The notes under the pieces are model-generated. The model was given only the letters and a program-made list of their open reading frames with translations, made no database searches and had not been told where the DNA came from. Source: an uncultured Bacteroidales bacterium (GTDB lineage: Bacteria > Bacteroidota > Bacteroidia > Bacteroidales > UBA932). From it: a DNA stretch of 64,000 nucleotides. The position numbers were made by a program, and so were the translations under genes. The DNA lies in assembly GCA_949294195.1 (NCBI GenBank), contig CASFGK010000008.1:1-64000 (forward strand). Direction: 5' to 3'. Positions 27,856-36,685 of this stretch are shown here, in pieces (positions within the stretch are counted from its first letter, which is position 1; every line of letters starts with the position of its first letter).

Positions 27856-30024
27856 TTATTTCACTATGGTCATTTCGTCAAGCAGGTAGCCCGCTCCGCC
27901 GAATTTGTCCACAATGAAAAGCACATACCTGATGTCTACATTGATACATCTCTGCAGGTCAGGCTCGAACATGATGTCGCTGCTCATTGATTCCCAGTTG
28001 CCGTCGAAAGCCAGTCCTATCAGCTCCCCGTCCGCATTGAGGACAGGGCTTCCCGAGTTTCCTCCGGTGATATCGTTGTTGGAAAGGAAAGCCACAGGCA
28101 TATTGCCCTGAGCGTCCGCGTACTGACCGAAATCCTTGTTTTTCCATAGCTCCTTCAGCTTTTCCGGTACAACGAATTCCCAGTTGTCCGGATCTTCTTT
28201 CTCCATCACTCCGTCAAGGGTTGTGCAGTACTTGTAGATGACAGCATCTTTAGGCGAATATCCTTTTACATGTCCGTAAGTCAGCCTCATCGTGAAGTTT
28301 GCGTCAGGGTATGAAGGCTGATCCTTTTTCCATTCCAGCTGACCTGCGGTAAATGCCTTGCGTCCGGCATAGAGCAGGGAATCGCTGTATGAGATTTCGG
28401 GAAGTACACTGATGATGACATCGGAGTACGCCTTGGCAAGAGCAAGAGCAGGGTCTTCGAATATCCCTGAAGGTTCCGCCGACTTCAGAGCGGCAGAAAG
28501 TTTCTCTGCCGAGGAGAAGACACTGTGATCAAAAAGGGAGTCCACATAAGAGTCGATGTCCATTGTCCCGAAGTCCGGAGCCAGACCTTTGAGATAATAT
28601 GCAGGATCAGTATTGTTCCTGTAGAATTCCAGCATTGCCTTGGCCTCTTTGATATCGGTGTTAACGGAATAGTCCTTGTATTGCGGTTCGAGTGTCTTGA
28701 AGGCATCCTGAAACGCAGCAAGGGTATCCTTGTCTCCTGCAGCGTCTATTGCGGTTTTGGCTGCATTACTGAAGGCTGTAGCGAAACTGGCAAGCTCGAT
28801 TCTGTATACAGACTCCAAGGTAGTTGTATAGATCCTGTTTGCCTGTCTTCCTGCCTCTACTCCTTGACGTATGGTTTCCAGTGCATTGCCGTATTTTTCC
28901 TGGCGTTTCCTGTTTTCATTCACCCATTCGGTGAAGTCTGCTTCTTCCTGTTCGGCCCGGCCTGTAATATTGAGTTTTGCAAAAGCCTGCTTCATTCCTA
29001 TCCATTTTTTCCAGCCGTTGGAAGAGCCTGCATATTTGCTGGCATACTGGATTTTCACTTTAGGGTCGGCAAGCATGTCTTCCATCATGATGTCCTGACG
29101 GACAGTACGGGCTGCGATCGCGATATCCTGTTTTTCCAGAAGGTTTTTCAGCTCGGGAGAAGTGAAGAACCGGTTTGTCCTTCCAGGATATCCCATGATC
29201 ATGGTATAGTCTCCTTCCTGCACTCCTTTCAGAGAGATGGAAAGATGCCTTTTCGGAGTATAAGGTACGTTGTCAGGAGAGTAGTCCGCAGGATTGTTGT
29301 CCTTGTCTGCATATACGCGGAACATGGAGAAGTCACCGGTATGGCGAGGCCACATCCAGTTGTCGGTGTCTGCACCGAATTTACCGATCGAGGAAGGCGG
29401 AGCACCGACGAAACGGATGTCGCGGAATGTCCTGTAGACAATCATATAGCGGACATTGTCGTTGTAGAATGAAGTGAAAACGACAGTGCAGTGCGGGTAG
29501 TCGCCTTCGGCCTGCTTCCTGAGCTCCTGCTCCTTTTCGGAGACGGCTTTCCTTACGATGCCTTCGATATTTTCGCTGTCCTTGTGTTTTTTCCGTGCGT
29601 CCTTTTCGACTTTTTGCATTATCGCGGTAACATCTGTCATGTTTTCCAGAAACTTTACCGTAAGTCCTTCGCACGGAAGCTCTTCACTTCTGTTCATGGC
29701 CCAGTAGCCGTCGGTAAGATAGTCATGCTCTACAGAACTGAGCTGCTGGATGCTTGCATATCCGCAGTGGTGGTTTGTCACCAGAAGGCCTTCGCCGGAT
29801 ATGATTTCCCCCGTACATCCGCCTCCGAACTGAACGATTGCATCCTTGAGTGAAGAGTGGTTGATACTGTAGATCTGGTCTGCATCCAGACGGCAGCCCT
29901 CTTCCTGCATTATACTGATATTCATTTTTTCCAGGAGAGGGAGCATCCACATTCCCTCGTCCGCTTTCAGCCCTGCAGAAGAAAAGATGGCGAGGGCTGC
30001 TACTGCGCAAAGCAACTTTTTCAT
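27856..30024 (-). CDS. S46-family dipeptidyl-peptidase, DPP7-like
   Basis: This periplasmic exopeptidase releases dipeptides from oligopeptides, an energy and amino acid route in Bacteroidales. The 722-residue protein starts with a signal peptide (residues 1-21, cut after LKA). The triad segments are VTNHHCGYAS (His), DTDNWMWPRHTGDFS (Asp) and GGNSGSPVLN (Ser). The S1 position after the serine reads AFDGNWE, with Gly where DPP11 enzymes have Arg. This points to DPP7-type preference for hydrophobic P1 residues. I chose the ATG at 30024 because it starts the signal peptide. Confidence 0.9.
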   Translation of the reverse strand: MKKLLCAVAALAIFSSAGLKADEGMWMLPLLEKMNISIMQEEGCRLDADQIYSINHSSLKDAIVQFGGGCTGEIISGEGLLVTNHHCGYASIQQLSSVEHDYLTDGYWAMNRSEELPCEGLTVKFLENMTDVTAIMQKVEKDARKKHKDSENIEGIVRKAVSEKEQELRKQAEGDYPHCTVVFTSFYNDNVRYMIVYRTFRDIRFVGAPPSSIGKFGADTDNWMWPRHTGDFSMFRVYADKDNNPADYSPDNVPYTPKRHLSISLKGVQEGDYTMIMGYPGRTNRFFTSPELKNLLEKQDIAIAARTVRQDIMMEDMLADPKVKIQYASKYAGSSNGWKKWIGMKQAFAKLNITGRAEQEEADFTEWVNENRKRQEKYGNALETIRQGVEAGRQANRIYTTTLESVYRIELASFATAFSNAAKTAIDAAGDKDTLAAFQDAFKTLEPQYKDYSVNTDIKEAKAMLEFYRNNTDPAYYLKGLAPDFGTMDIDSYVDSLFDHSVFSSAEKLSAALKSAEPSGIFEDPALALAKAYSDVIISVLPEISYSDSLLYAGRKAFTAGQLEWKKDQPSYPDANFTMRLTYGHVKGYSPKDAVIYKYCTTLDGVMEKEDPDNWEFVVPEKLKELWKNKDFGQYADAQGNMPVAFLSNNDITGGNSGSPVLNADGELIGLAFDGNWESMSSDIMFEPDLQRCINVDIRYVLFIVDKFGGAGYLLDEMTIVK

Positions 30025-30056
30025 TACGAGTATTGTGTTAAAGTTTTGATTGTATT

Positions 30057-30803
30057 TCAGATGAGCTTCTTGATCAGGTTGTTCACCTTTTTGTTCAGAC
30101 AGTGCCGGTGCCAGTAACGTTTCCTTCCTGCATTGTGTTCGGCATATTTCAGTGACCTGTGGTTCCTGGCGCAGAAAGGTGGCGGAAAAAGATAGTCTGG
30201 AGCGATGCCGCATTCTCTCATGCAATACGGGTGGAGTATCTGGTCACGGTGGGCATACCGGATGAAAAGCTTCCACCACAGATCGTCGAACCTTATTATT
30301 TCCGGTGCGTTGTGACGGCGGAAAATGACATTGTTTTCATTCATTCCGAAATGCTTCGGAAATCTGTGCCGCTTCAGGAAAAACAGCGCTCCGAGCAGTC
30401 TTGACCTTGATTCTATTCCAGAGTCAAGACTCTCTTTGATTTCATCATAAGCGCAGTCCCGCGCCCAGTGTCTGATACCTGAATACAGAATCCCTGCATT
30501 GATCTTTTCCCGTATGATTTCGTAGAAACAGTCACCGGCTATCGAGACATTCCCGTCCATCCATACGCTGTATGAGTACTCCGGCAGCAGTATATGAGGA
30601 TTGATTTTCGGGTATCTGGACAATACGGCAAAGTCTTTGCTCCGGAAATCCAGTTCGCGTATTTGCCAGATACCTTTCCTTTCGGAAGTCTTTTCCCCTT
30701 TTCCGACAAAGCATACATAGTCGCACTCCGGGTCCGTAAAGACAGGATCCGTCAGTTCGTCATAGTTCCCCAGTATGCATGTGTAGATTACAGTATCGGG
30801 CAT
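30057..30803 (-). CDS. DUF616-family glycosyltransferase-like protein
   Basis: The protein of about 248 residues opens with VIYTCILGNYDELTDP and continues with a DxDxS-like segment YSVWMDGNVSI, both typical of DUF616 proteins related to glycosyltransferases. No signal peptide or membrane helix is visible, so it probably acts in the cytoplasm on surface-glycan precursors. The ATG at 30803 is chosen because upstream codons are atypical. It lies between an S46 peptidase and rnhB, about 4 kb from the main glycosyltransferase cluster. Confidence 0.75.
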   Translation of the reverse strand: MPDTVIYTCILGNYDELTDPVFTDPECDYVCFVGKGEKTSERKGIWQIRELDFRSKDFAVLSRYPKINPHILLPEYSYSVWMDGNVSIAGDCFYEIIREKINAGILYSGIRHWARDCAYDEIKESLDSGIESRSRLLGALFFLKRHRFPKHFGMNENNVIFRRHNAPEIIRFDDLWWKLFIRYAHRDQILHPYCMRECGIAPDYLFPPPFCARNHRSLKYAEHNAGRKRYWHRHCLNKKVNNLIKKLI

Positions 30804-30854
30804 TGTCTTGATTTGAAACGGAATGCAAACATACACATAAATTCCGACACTTCA

Positions 30855-31466
30855 TCAGAACAGCGACGGCTCCAGTTCTTTCACATGGAAACTTTTCCTG
30901 TGGTATGGAGTATAGCCGCAGGTCCTTATGGCTTCTATGTGTTCTCTGGTGGGATATCCCATATTCCTGTCCCATCCGTACTGAGGATACTCCGCAGCGA
31001 GTTTTCTCATGTATTCGTCTCTGTAGGTCTTGGCCAGGACAGAAGCTGCCGCTATCGGAGCGTATATGCCGTCTCCCTTTACTATGCACCGGTATGGAAT
31101 GTCGTGTATGGGTTTGAACCTGTTTCCGTCCACCAGGAGGGATTCCGGAAGAGGGGAGAGTCTCATTACGGCACGCCACATCCCGGCGATTGAGGCATTG
31201 AGTATGTTCATTGAATCGATTTCCCCGGCGCTGACAGCTTCTACGGCATAAGCCACTGCTTCCCGTTCTATGACAGGTCTCAGAATATCCCTGGCCTTTT
31301 CTGTCATTTTCTTGGAATCGTCAAGAAGCGGATGATGGAAGTCTTTCGGCAGAATGACAGCGGCGGCAAATACCGGACCGGCAAGCGGTCCTCTGCCGGC
31401 TTCATCGCATCCGGCTTCAATGAGACTGCCATCAAGAAAGTTCAGGAGATGTTTCTTTTCACGCAT
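30855..31466 (-). CDS. rnhB: Ribonuclease HII
   Basis: RNase HII cuts RNA in RNA-DNA hybrids and removes misincorporated ribonucleotides. The 203-residue protein has the signature EAGCDEAGRGPLAGPV with the first catalytic Asp-Glu pair. LLDDSKKM, the Asp in LLVDGNRF and the conserved AAASVLAKTYRD segment follow. The ATG at 31466 lies only 5 nt after a TACCTTTG -7-like box (31479-31472), so the messenger may be nearly leaderless. Confidence 0.95.
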   Translation of the reverse strand: MREKKHLLNFLDGSLIEAGCDEAGRGPLAGPVFAAAVILPKDFHHPLLDDSKKMTEKARDILRPVIEREAVAYAVEAVSAGEIDSMNILNASIAGMWRAVMRLSPLPESLLVDGNRFKPIHDIPYRCIVKGDGIYAPIAAASVLAKTYRDEYMRKLAAEYPQYGWDRNMGYPTREHIEAIRTCGYTPYHRKSFHVKELEPSLF

Positions 31467-31486
31467 GGACACAAAGGTAGGAAAAA

Positions 31487-31888
31487 TTACTCCTGTTTTT
31501 CCTTTTTGAGCATGGAGATGATTTCGTCTTTGGTCTTTACAAGGTCTTCCAGAAGAGCTATCCGGTTTTCCATTGAACGGATAGTCTGCTCCATTTCCCG
31601 GCTGGTGCGTTCCTTTTCCTCTTTCTCGTTAAGATATTTCACGCGCATTTCGTCCAGTGTCTTGTCTTCGCTTTCATGAGGGACATATCCCAGAACCAGT
31701 TCTGCCGGTGTCTTGTCCAGAATGGAGGCAATCCGCAGGAGATAATCGTTCAGCAGTGCTGTCTCTCCGGATTCGATGCGTCTGTAGGCGTTGCGGGAGA
31801 TGCCCATTTTTTCGGCCATTTTCTGCTGTGTCAGGCCGAGACTCTTCCGTGCTGCAGTGATGTTTTTCTTGACGGAGCTGTTATCCAT
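31487..31888 (-). CDS. XRE-family regulator with C-terminal coiled coil
   Basis: The 133-residue protein has an XRE helix-turn-helix at residues 7-65 (LGLTQQKMAEKMGISRNAYRRIE is the two-helix DNA-binding part). A Glu/Lys-rich coiled coil spans about residues 85-133 and probably mediates dimerisation. The intergenic region upstream holds several TGACAAT palindromes, including one over the likely -33 box. This suggests autoregulation and control of the divergent small gene. The regulated process is unknown. Confidence 0.85.
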   Translation of the reverse strand: MDNSSVKKNITAARKSLGLTQQKMAEKMGISRNAYRRIESGETALLNDYLLRIASILDKTPAELVLGYVPHESEDKTLDEMRVKYLNEKEEKERTSREMEQTIRSMENRIALLEDLVKTKDEIISMLKKEKQE

Positions 31889-31911
31889 TCCTTAAAGTGA
31901 TATAACTGACA

Positions 31912-32050
31912 CAAAAGTATCATATATAACCTCATCGGAATGACAATAATTGATTGTCAATGACAATCGGAAAATGTCAAAAACAGAAAAAACCGTAAAA
32001 AAGAGAAAAAATCCTGGACATTTCGCCACAAAATGACAACAATTCTTTGT
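31912..32050. promoter_or_regulatory. Palindromic operator cluster between XRE gene and small ORF
   Basis: TGACAAT-AATTG-ATTGTCA (31941-31959) is a perfect inverted repeat. TGACAAT recurs at 31961-31967, TGTCA at 31975, and a degenerate copy TGACAAC-AATTC-TTTGTC lies at 32034-32050. A minus-strand -7 box TACTTTTG lies at 31919-31912, so the main palindrome overlaps the expected -33 site of the XRE gene. Confidence 0.6.
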
Positions 32051-32093
32051 CTTTTCAGGGTACAAGCCCAGATTTGCGGGAAAATACAGTACT

Positions 32094-32321
32094 ATGGAAA
32101 AGGAAAAATTCGAAATGTTCGCGGCCCTGCTTGAAAATGAAAAGGTGCACATGTTCTCCGGCGTGACATTCTCCGTAATGTGCGGATGGGTAGGTGCCGG
32201 CATACGGGAAATGGACGCTTTCCTGAAATCCGAATTCGGATACGGCGGAGATGAAATACTGGAAGCCTACAGGCGGAGTACCTCTTCCCGTTTACGGGAG
32301 AAATATGGGATAGAGCTGTGA
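32094..32321 (+). CDS. Small conserved-looking hypothetical protein
   Basis: This 75-residue acidic/basic protein has no signal peptide or membrane helix. Its sequence (SVMCGWVGAGIREMDAFLKS, then GYGGDEILEAYRR) suggests a small helical protein. Codon use matches its neighbours (AGG, GAA, TCC). It is divergent from the XRE regulator and shares its operator-rich upstream region, which suggests co-regulation. I do not recognise a family. Confidence 0.6.
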   Translation: MEKEKFEMFAALLENEKVHMFSGVTFSVMCGWVGAGIREMDAFLKSEFGYGGDEILEAYRRSTSSRLREKYGIEL

Positions 32322-32327
32322 CGCTCT

Positions 32328-32359
32328 ATTGTTTTTAAGGTTTAAATTTATTAGATTTG
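32328..32359 (+). promoter_or_regulatory. -33/-7 promoter of the EF-G paralogue
   Basis: ATTG (32328-32331), 20 nt, TAGATTTG (32352-32359). This gives a leader of about 55 nt before the ATG at 32423. Confidence 0.5.
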
Positions 32360-32422
32360 CTCCGATGCCGACTTAATGAAAGTATCGGAAGACCAATAAT
32401 TAATAACAAAAAAGAAAAGCAA

Positions 32423-34576
32423 ATGAAAGCTTATTCAACCAACAACATCCGTAATGTGGTTCTGCTTGGTAGCACCAAGTCAGGTAAAACCACATTATCT
32501 GAAGCTATGCTCTACGAGGGCAAGGTGATTGAGAGGAGAGGGTCGGTGGAGGCTGGGAACACCGTATCTGACAATACTGAAATCGAGCAGATGAACCAGC
32601 GCTCGATCTACTCTACTCCTCTCTACGCCGAATTCATGGATACGAAGTTCAATATCATAGATACTCCGGGTGCAGATGATTTCATCGGGGGTGCGGTATC
32701 CGCTTTCAAGGTCTGCGATACCGGAGTTCTCGTCATCAACGCGCAGCAGGGTGTAGAGGTAGGAACGGAAATATTCGCCCGCTATGCCCGCCAGTATGAT
32801 ATTCCGCTGATTGTGGCAGTCAACCAGCTGGACAGCGAAAAGGCTTCTTGGGAGAATACTCTCGAGTCAATGAAAGAGGCATTCGGCAAGCAGCCGGTCC
32901 TTATCCAGTATCCGGTGAACCCGGGACCGTCATTTGACGGGTTCATCGATGTTCTTAAAATGAAATATTACCATTTCAAGGATGACAACGGGACCCGTGA
33001 GGACCTTGAAATCCCTGAACAGTACAAGGACGAGGCAGAGGAGTTGAGGGCGGCCCTTATCGAAAGGGCGGCAGAATATGACGATACTCTTATGGAGAAG
33101 TTCTTCGAGGCAGGAGTTCTGACGGAAGACGAAATCCGCAAGGGTATCGGAATCGGCTGCAGGGCAGGAGAAGTTCTTCCTGTGTTCTGCCTTTCAGCCA
33201 GAAAGGATATAGGTGTCAAGAGGCTTATGGAGTTCACTATCAGGACAGCCTCATCACCTGCAGACAGGAAGGCAAAGACAAAGGATGGAAAGGAAATAGA
33301 GTGCAAGCAGGACGCCCCTACAACACTCTTCATATATAAGACAGCGGTAGAACAGCATCTGGGAGAAGTGGCCTACTTCAAGGTGATGTCAGGAGAGCTG
33401 ACCGAGGGCCAGGACCTTGAGAATCCTGAAACAGGCGACAAGGAAAGAATCAGTACGATATATGCCGTGGCCGGCAGGAAGAAGGAGAAAGTGACAGACC
33501 TGTTTGCCGGAGATATAGGATGTACGGTGAAACTCCGTGCCGCCAAGACAAACGCGACTCTTTCACAGCCGGGTACTGATATCGCCTACGAGCATATCAA
33601 GTTCCCTGCTTCCAAGTTCCGTACGGCAGTCAAGGCCAAGGAGCAGAAAGACGAGGAAAAGATGAGCGAGGCTCTTGCCAGGATTTCCGCCGAGGACCCG
33701 ACTATCATCGTGGAATATTCCAAGGAGCTCAAGCAGACTATCCTCAAAGGTCAGGGAGAGCAGCATATCAATATCGTCAGATGGAGACTCAAGAACGAAA
33801 ACAAAATCGAAATCGATCTTTTCCCTCCGAGGATTTCATACAGAGAGACCATCACCAAGGTGGCTGCTGCAAGCTACCGGCACAAGAAACAGTCCGGAGG
33901 AGCCGGCCAGTTCGGCGAGGTGCACCTGCTCATCTGTCCTATCGTAGAAGGAGTTGAAGCTACCAACAGATTCAAGATCGACGGCAAGGACATGGTTCTT
34001 AATGTAAAGAGCAAGGAATCCTTTGATCTTGAGTGGGGCGGCAAGCTTGAGTTTTACAACTGTATTGTCGGAGGAGCCATTGACGCACGATTCATGCCTG
34101 CCATACTGAAAGGTATAATGGACAAGATGAGCGAGGGTCCCCTTACAGGTTCGCTGGCCCGCGATATCAGGGTCTATGTATATGACGGCAAGATGCATCC
34201 TGTGGATTCCAACGAAATTTCTTTCGTTCTTGCTGCCCGAAATGCCTTCAAGGAAGCCTTCCGTAATGCCGGACCGAAGATCATGGAGCCTATATACAAC
34301 GTCGAGGTACTGACGCCGTCCGAATACATGGGTGCCTGCATGTCGGACCTGCAGAACCGCCGTGCCCTTATTGAAGGAATGGGCAGTGACAAGGGATTCG
34401 AGGTTATTAAGGCGAGGGTTCCGCTTGCAGAACTGTACAAGTACTCCACATCCCTGAGCTCCCTGACTTCGGGAAGTGCGACATTTACCATGGAGTTTGC
34501 CGACTATCAGGCAGTTCCTTCCGATGTTCAGGACAAGCTTCTCAAGGCTTACATGGAGCAGGAAAAGGAAGAGTAA
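32423..34576 (+). CDS. EF-G paralogue lacking the catalytic histidine (EF-G2 type)
   Basis: The 717-residue protein has all EF-G domains. G1 is GSTKSGKTT (16-24), G3 is DTPGADDF (80-87) and G4 is NQLD. In canonical EF-G the G3 motif is DTPGHVDF; here the catalytic His is Ala84, and the switch I RGIT motif is also changed (region MNQRSIYS). Such a protein should bind GTP but hydrolyse it poorly. Bacteroides EF-G2 is known to lack GTPase activity and to support translation during carbon limitation; this looks like the same type. The ATG at 32423 is chosen on homology. It is monocistronic with a terminator after it. Confidence 0.9.
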   Translation: MKAYSTNNIRNVVLLGSTKSGKTTLSEAMLYEGKVIERRGSVEAGNTVSDNTEIEQMNQRSIYSTPLYAEFMDTKFNIIDTPGADDFIGGAVSAFKVCDTGVLVINAQQGVEVGTEIFARYARQYDIPLIVAVNQLDSEKASWENTLESMKEAFGKQPVLIQYPVNPGPSFDGFIDVLKMKYYHFKDDNGTREDLEIPEQYKDEAEELRAALIERAAEYDDTLMEKFFEAGVLTEDEIRKGIGIGCRAGEVLPVFCLSARKDIGVKRLMEFTIRTASSPADRKAKTKDGKEIECKQDAPTTLFIYKTAVEQHLGEVAYFKVMSGELTEGQDLENPETGDKERISTIYAVAGRKKEKVTDLFAGDIGCTVKLRAAKTNATLSQPGTDIAYEHIKFPASKFRTAVKAKEQKDEEKMSEALARISAEDPTIIVEYSKELKQTILKGQGEQHINIVRWRLKNENKIEIDLFPPRISYRETITKVAAASYRHKKQSGGAGQFGEVHLLICPIVEGVEATNRFKIDGKDMVLNVKSKESFDLEWGGKLEFYNCIVGGAIDARFMPAILKGIMDKMSEGPLTGSLARDIRVYVYDGKMHPVDSNEISFVLAARNAFKEAFRNAGPKIMEPIYNVEVLTPSEYMGACMSDLQNRRALIEGMGSDKGFEVIKARVPLAELYKYSTSLSSLTSGSATFTMEFADYQAVPSDVQDKLLKAYMEQEKEE

Positions 34577-34601
34577 CCGTTGCCGGTGAAAAGTGATTTT
34601 G

Positions 34602-34632
34602 GGAGCGGGGCAGCTTTATGCGGCCCCGCTCC
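34602..34632. terminator. Terminator after the EF-G paralogue
   Basis: 10-nt arms GGAGCGGGGC (34602-34611) and GCCCCGCTCC (34623-34632) form a strong stem between two convergent genes, followed by a T-rich stretch. Confidence 0.75.
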
Positions 34633-34642
34633 TGTTGATTAT

Positions 34643-35503
34643 TTATCTGCGGCGGGAAAGTCTTATCCTCTTCCCGAATACAGTAAGATATTTTATCCGG
34701 TCTTCTCCGATACGCGTTATGGACAGCAGCCATGTAAGTACAGGCTGGACCTTTTTTATGAAAACCAGATGAAGTGAGCGATACCGGCTTGTGCTGACTG
34801 TTCTGACTTTGTATGAGCAGGCGCCCGGAATCATGGACAGTATCCTTTCATATACATGCGCCATGGAACCTTGCGAGGTTGTGTGCTGTCTGGTGCTGAA
34901 CATTTCTGCTGAAACTTTGTCCGACAGGAGAAATCCGTACATATCTGCTCTTGCCATGAACATGGTTCCTGCGCAGAAGTATTCCCCCATATTTTCCAGA
35001 CCGAGTCTTCCGATTTCATCCTGCAGTTTGGAAAGATCTTCAGCGAGGCTGTTGGATGTTTTCTTGTAAAGCCACCGGCTGCATACCAGACCCAGCTTCG
35101 GATCCGTTTCGAAATAACCCAGCAGTCTTCTGAAATGCGCTTTGCTTGACAGAAGCGAATCCACCAGCTCATTTCTCCATTGGAATCCGTTCAGTTTGAT
35201 CCCGTTTATTTTGCAGCTCCTGTCCCTCCTGTTTTTGGTATGCAGTTTCATCACCAGATCATAGTCATCAAGATTAACCGATTTGATGACTTTTATGAAA
35301 GGCCATACATCATATCCTCTGTTTTCTACAGATACGTAATGGACATTTGCTCCAAGTGTCTGGAATTGGTTTTCAATGCCGGCGTCATGGTTGTATTCCG
35401 TAACATAAAGATCCCAGTCGCATCCGGAAATGTTGGCCAGTTTTGAAACGAAATAGCCTGTTTGGTTATAATAGAAAATGTGTAAATGGACAAGCAGTTT
35501 CAT
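34643..35503 (-). CDS. RgpF-like glycosyltransferase (rhamnan synthesis F family)
   Basis: The 286-residue cytoplasmic protein begins MKLLVHLHIFYYNQTGYF and carries the family segments VENRGYDVWPFIKV, YDLVMKLHTKNRR and KLGLVCSRWLYK. RgpF-family proteins extend rhamnose-containing or related surface polysaccharides. It opens a stretch rich in glycosyltransferases and is divergent from the Stealth gene, with a palindrome-rich gap between them. Donor and acceptor sugars are unknown. Confidence 0.85.
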   Translation of the reverse strand: MKLLVHLHIFYYNQTGYFVSKLANISGCDWDLYVTEYNHDAGIENQFQTLGANVHYVSVENRGYDVWPFIKVIKSVNLDDYDLVMKLHTKNRRDRSCKINGIKLNGFQWRNELVDSLLSSKAHFRRLLGYFETDPKLGLVCSRWLYKKTSNSLAEDLSKLQDEIGRLGLENMGEYFCAGTMFMARADMYGFLLSDKVSAEMFSTRQHTTSQGSMAHVYERILSMIPGACSYKVRTVSTSRYRSLHLVFIKKVQPVLTWLLSITRIGEDRIKYLTVFGKRIRLSRRR

Positions 35504-35590
35504 TCTCCGCGCAATTAATCATCATAAAGATAGTACGAACATGCCTAATATGCAAATCAGCAGCCTTATACGTGTATGGGACCGGGCATT

Positions 35591-35635
35591 TGTCATGGCA
35601 TGACACCCGATATTCGGGAAAAAGGCTTAACTTTG
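35591..35635 (+). promoter_or_regulatory. Twin palindromes and -7 box upstream of the Stealth gene
   Basis: TGTCATG-G-CATGACA (35591-35605) is directly followed by CCCGA-TAT-TCGGG (35606-35618). TAACTTTG (35628-35635) fits a -7 box, but there is no TTTG at the usual distance; the palindromes occupy that place. This suggests activator or repressor binding. Confidence 0.5.
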
Positions 35636-35669
35636 CTTTCTGTAAAACTCAGAATCCGGAGAAACTTGC

Positions 35670-36671
35670 ATGACAGATATGGATATTGATTTTGTAATCA
35701 CCTGGGTGGATATGAACGACCCGGCGTGGCAGGAGGAGTTCAGGAAATATTCCGGCAATCGGGAGAATACGAAGAACGGAGTATCCGAAGCCCGTTTCAG
35801 GGATTACGGTTTCCTGAAATACTGGTTCCGGGGAGTGGAGAAGTTCGCTCCCTGGGTGAGGAGGATTCACTTCGTGTCCAGCGGGCAGAAGCCGGACTGG
35901 CTTGATGAAGGCAACCCGAAGATCCACCTGGTGAAACACGGTGATTATATCCCGGAGCAGTTCCTGCCTACATACAATTCCGTAGTGATAGAACGTTACA
36001 TGCACAGGATTCCCGGCCTTGCAGAGCATTTCGTCTATTTCAATGACGATTTCTATATCATCAATTCTATCGGGACAGAGCGTTTTTTCCGAAACGGCCT
36101 GCCTTGCGACATAGCAGCATTCCTTTATAATCCCGGCTGGTCGCAGTGGTACAAGAGAATAAAAAACAATCTGAAAATCATCAACGCCCATTTTGACAAG
36201 AAAGAGGTCATGTCCCGTTTTCATGACAAGTGGTTCGACAAGAGCTACGGTTCCAGGGCCAGGTGGAACTATTTGCTGAAACCGTACGGAAAGTTCATCA
36301 CCCTGCGCACACCGCACAATGCCCAGCCTTATCTGAAAACAACCTTTGAGGAAGTCTGGTCGGCAGCCGGGAAAGAACTTACCGAAACATCTGGCAACAG
36401 ATTCCGGGCATTGAATGACTATACTCCCGAGCTTTTCCGTACCTGGCAGATATGCAGGGGGAATTTCGAGCCGTACAATACCTACATGGACACCAGAATG
36501 TTTCCTTTGATGATCCGGCCGAAACAGGCTGTAAAGGCCATCAGGGAACAGTCTTATTCTCTGGTATGTCTGAACGACAATGTGCATATAAGGAATTATG
36601 CCCGGGTGATGGCGGATATCAGGGACGCTTTTGAATATATCCTTCCGGAAAAATCCGGTTTTGAACGCTAG
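35670..36671 (+). CDS. Stealth-family capsule sugar-phosphate transferase
   Basis: Stealth proteins transfer sugar-1-phosphates to build phosphodiester-linked capsular or exopolysaccharides. The 333-residue protein has conserved region 1 (DIDFVITWVDMNDPAW, residues 5-20). Conserved region 2 holds FRDYGFLKYWFRGVE, IHFVSSGQKPDW and the acidic HFVYFNDDFYI. Regions 3 and 4 follow (RWNYLLKPYGK, CLNDN). No membrane helix is visible. It is the first gene of a three-gene plus-strand run with the next two transferases. Confidence 0.9.
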   Translation: MTDMDIDFVITWVDMNDPAWQEEFRKYSGNRENTKNGVSEARFRDYGFLKYWFRGVEKFAPWVRRIHFVSSGQKPDWLDEGNPKIHLVKHGDYIPEQFLPTYNSVVIERYMHRIPGLAEHFVYFNDDFYIINSIGTERFFRNGLPCDIAAFLYNPGWSQWYKRIKNNLKIINAHFDKKEVMSRFHDKWFDKSYGSRARWNYLLKPYGKFITLRTPHNAQPYLKTTFEEVWSAAGKELTETSGNRFRALNDYTPELFRTWQICRGNFEPYNTYMDTRMFPLMIRPKQAVKAIREQSYSLVCLNDNVHIRNYARVMADIRDAFEYILPEKSGFER

Positions 36672-36685
36672 TTCCGCATACGGCT

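Noticed and set aside
28525-29472. 315-codon plus-strand open frame
   Set aside because: It lies entirely antisense to the S46 peptidase, has no recognisable motif, and its amino acid make-up (Cys/Phe/Val rich) is typical of a reverse-frame shadow.
30025-30225. 67-codon N-terminal extension of the S46 peptidase
   Set aside because: The downstream ATG opens a clean signal peptide and gives the normal family length; the extension lacks family similarity.
31892-32203. 103-codon minus-strand frame upstream of the XRE gene
   Set aside because: It covers the operator region and the small plus-strand gene, and its residues look like translated noncoding DNA.
35649-36587. 312-codon minus-strand open frame
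   Set aside because: Antisense to the Stealth gene, whose conserved regions are unmistakable on the plus strand.
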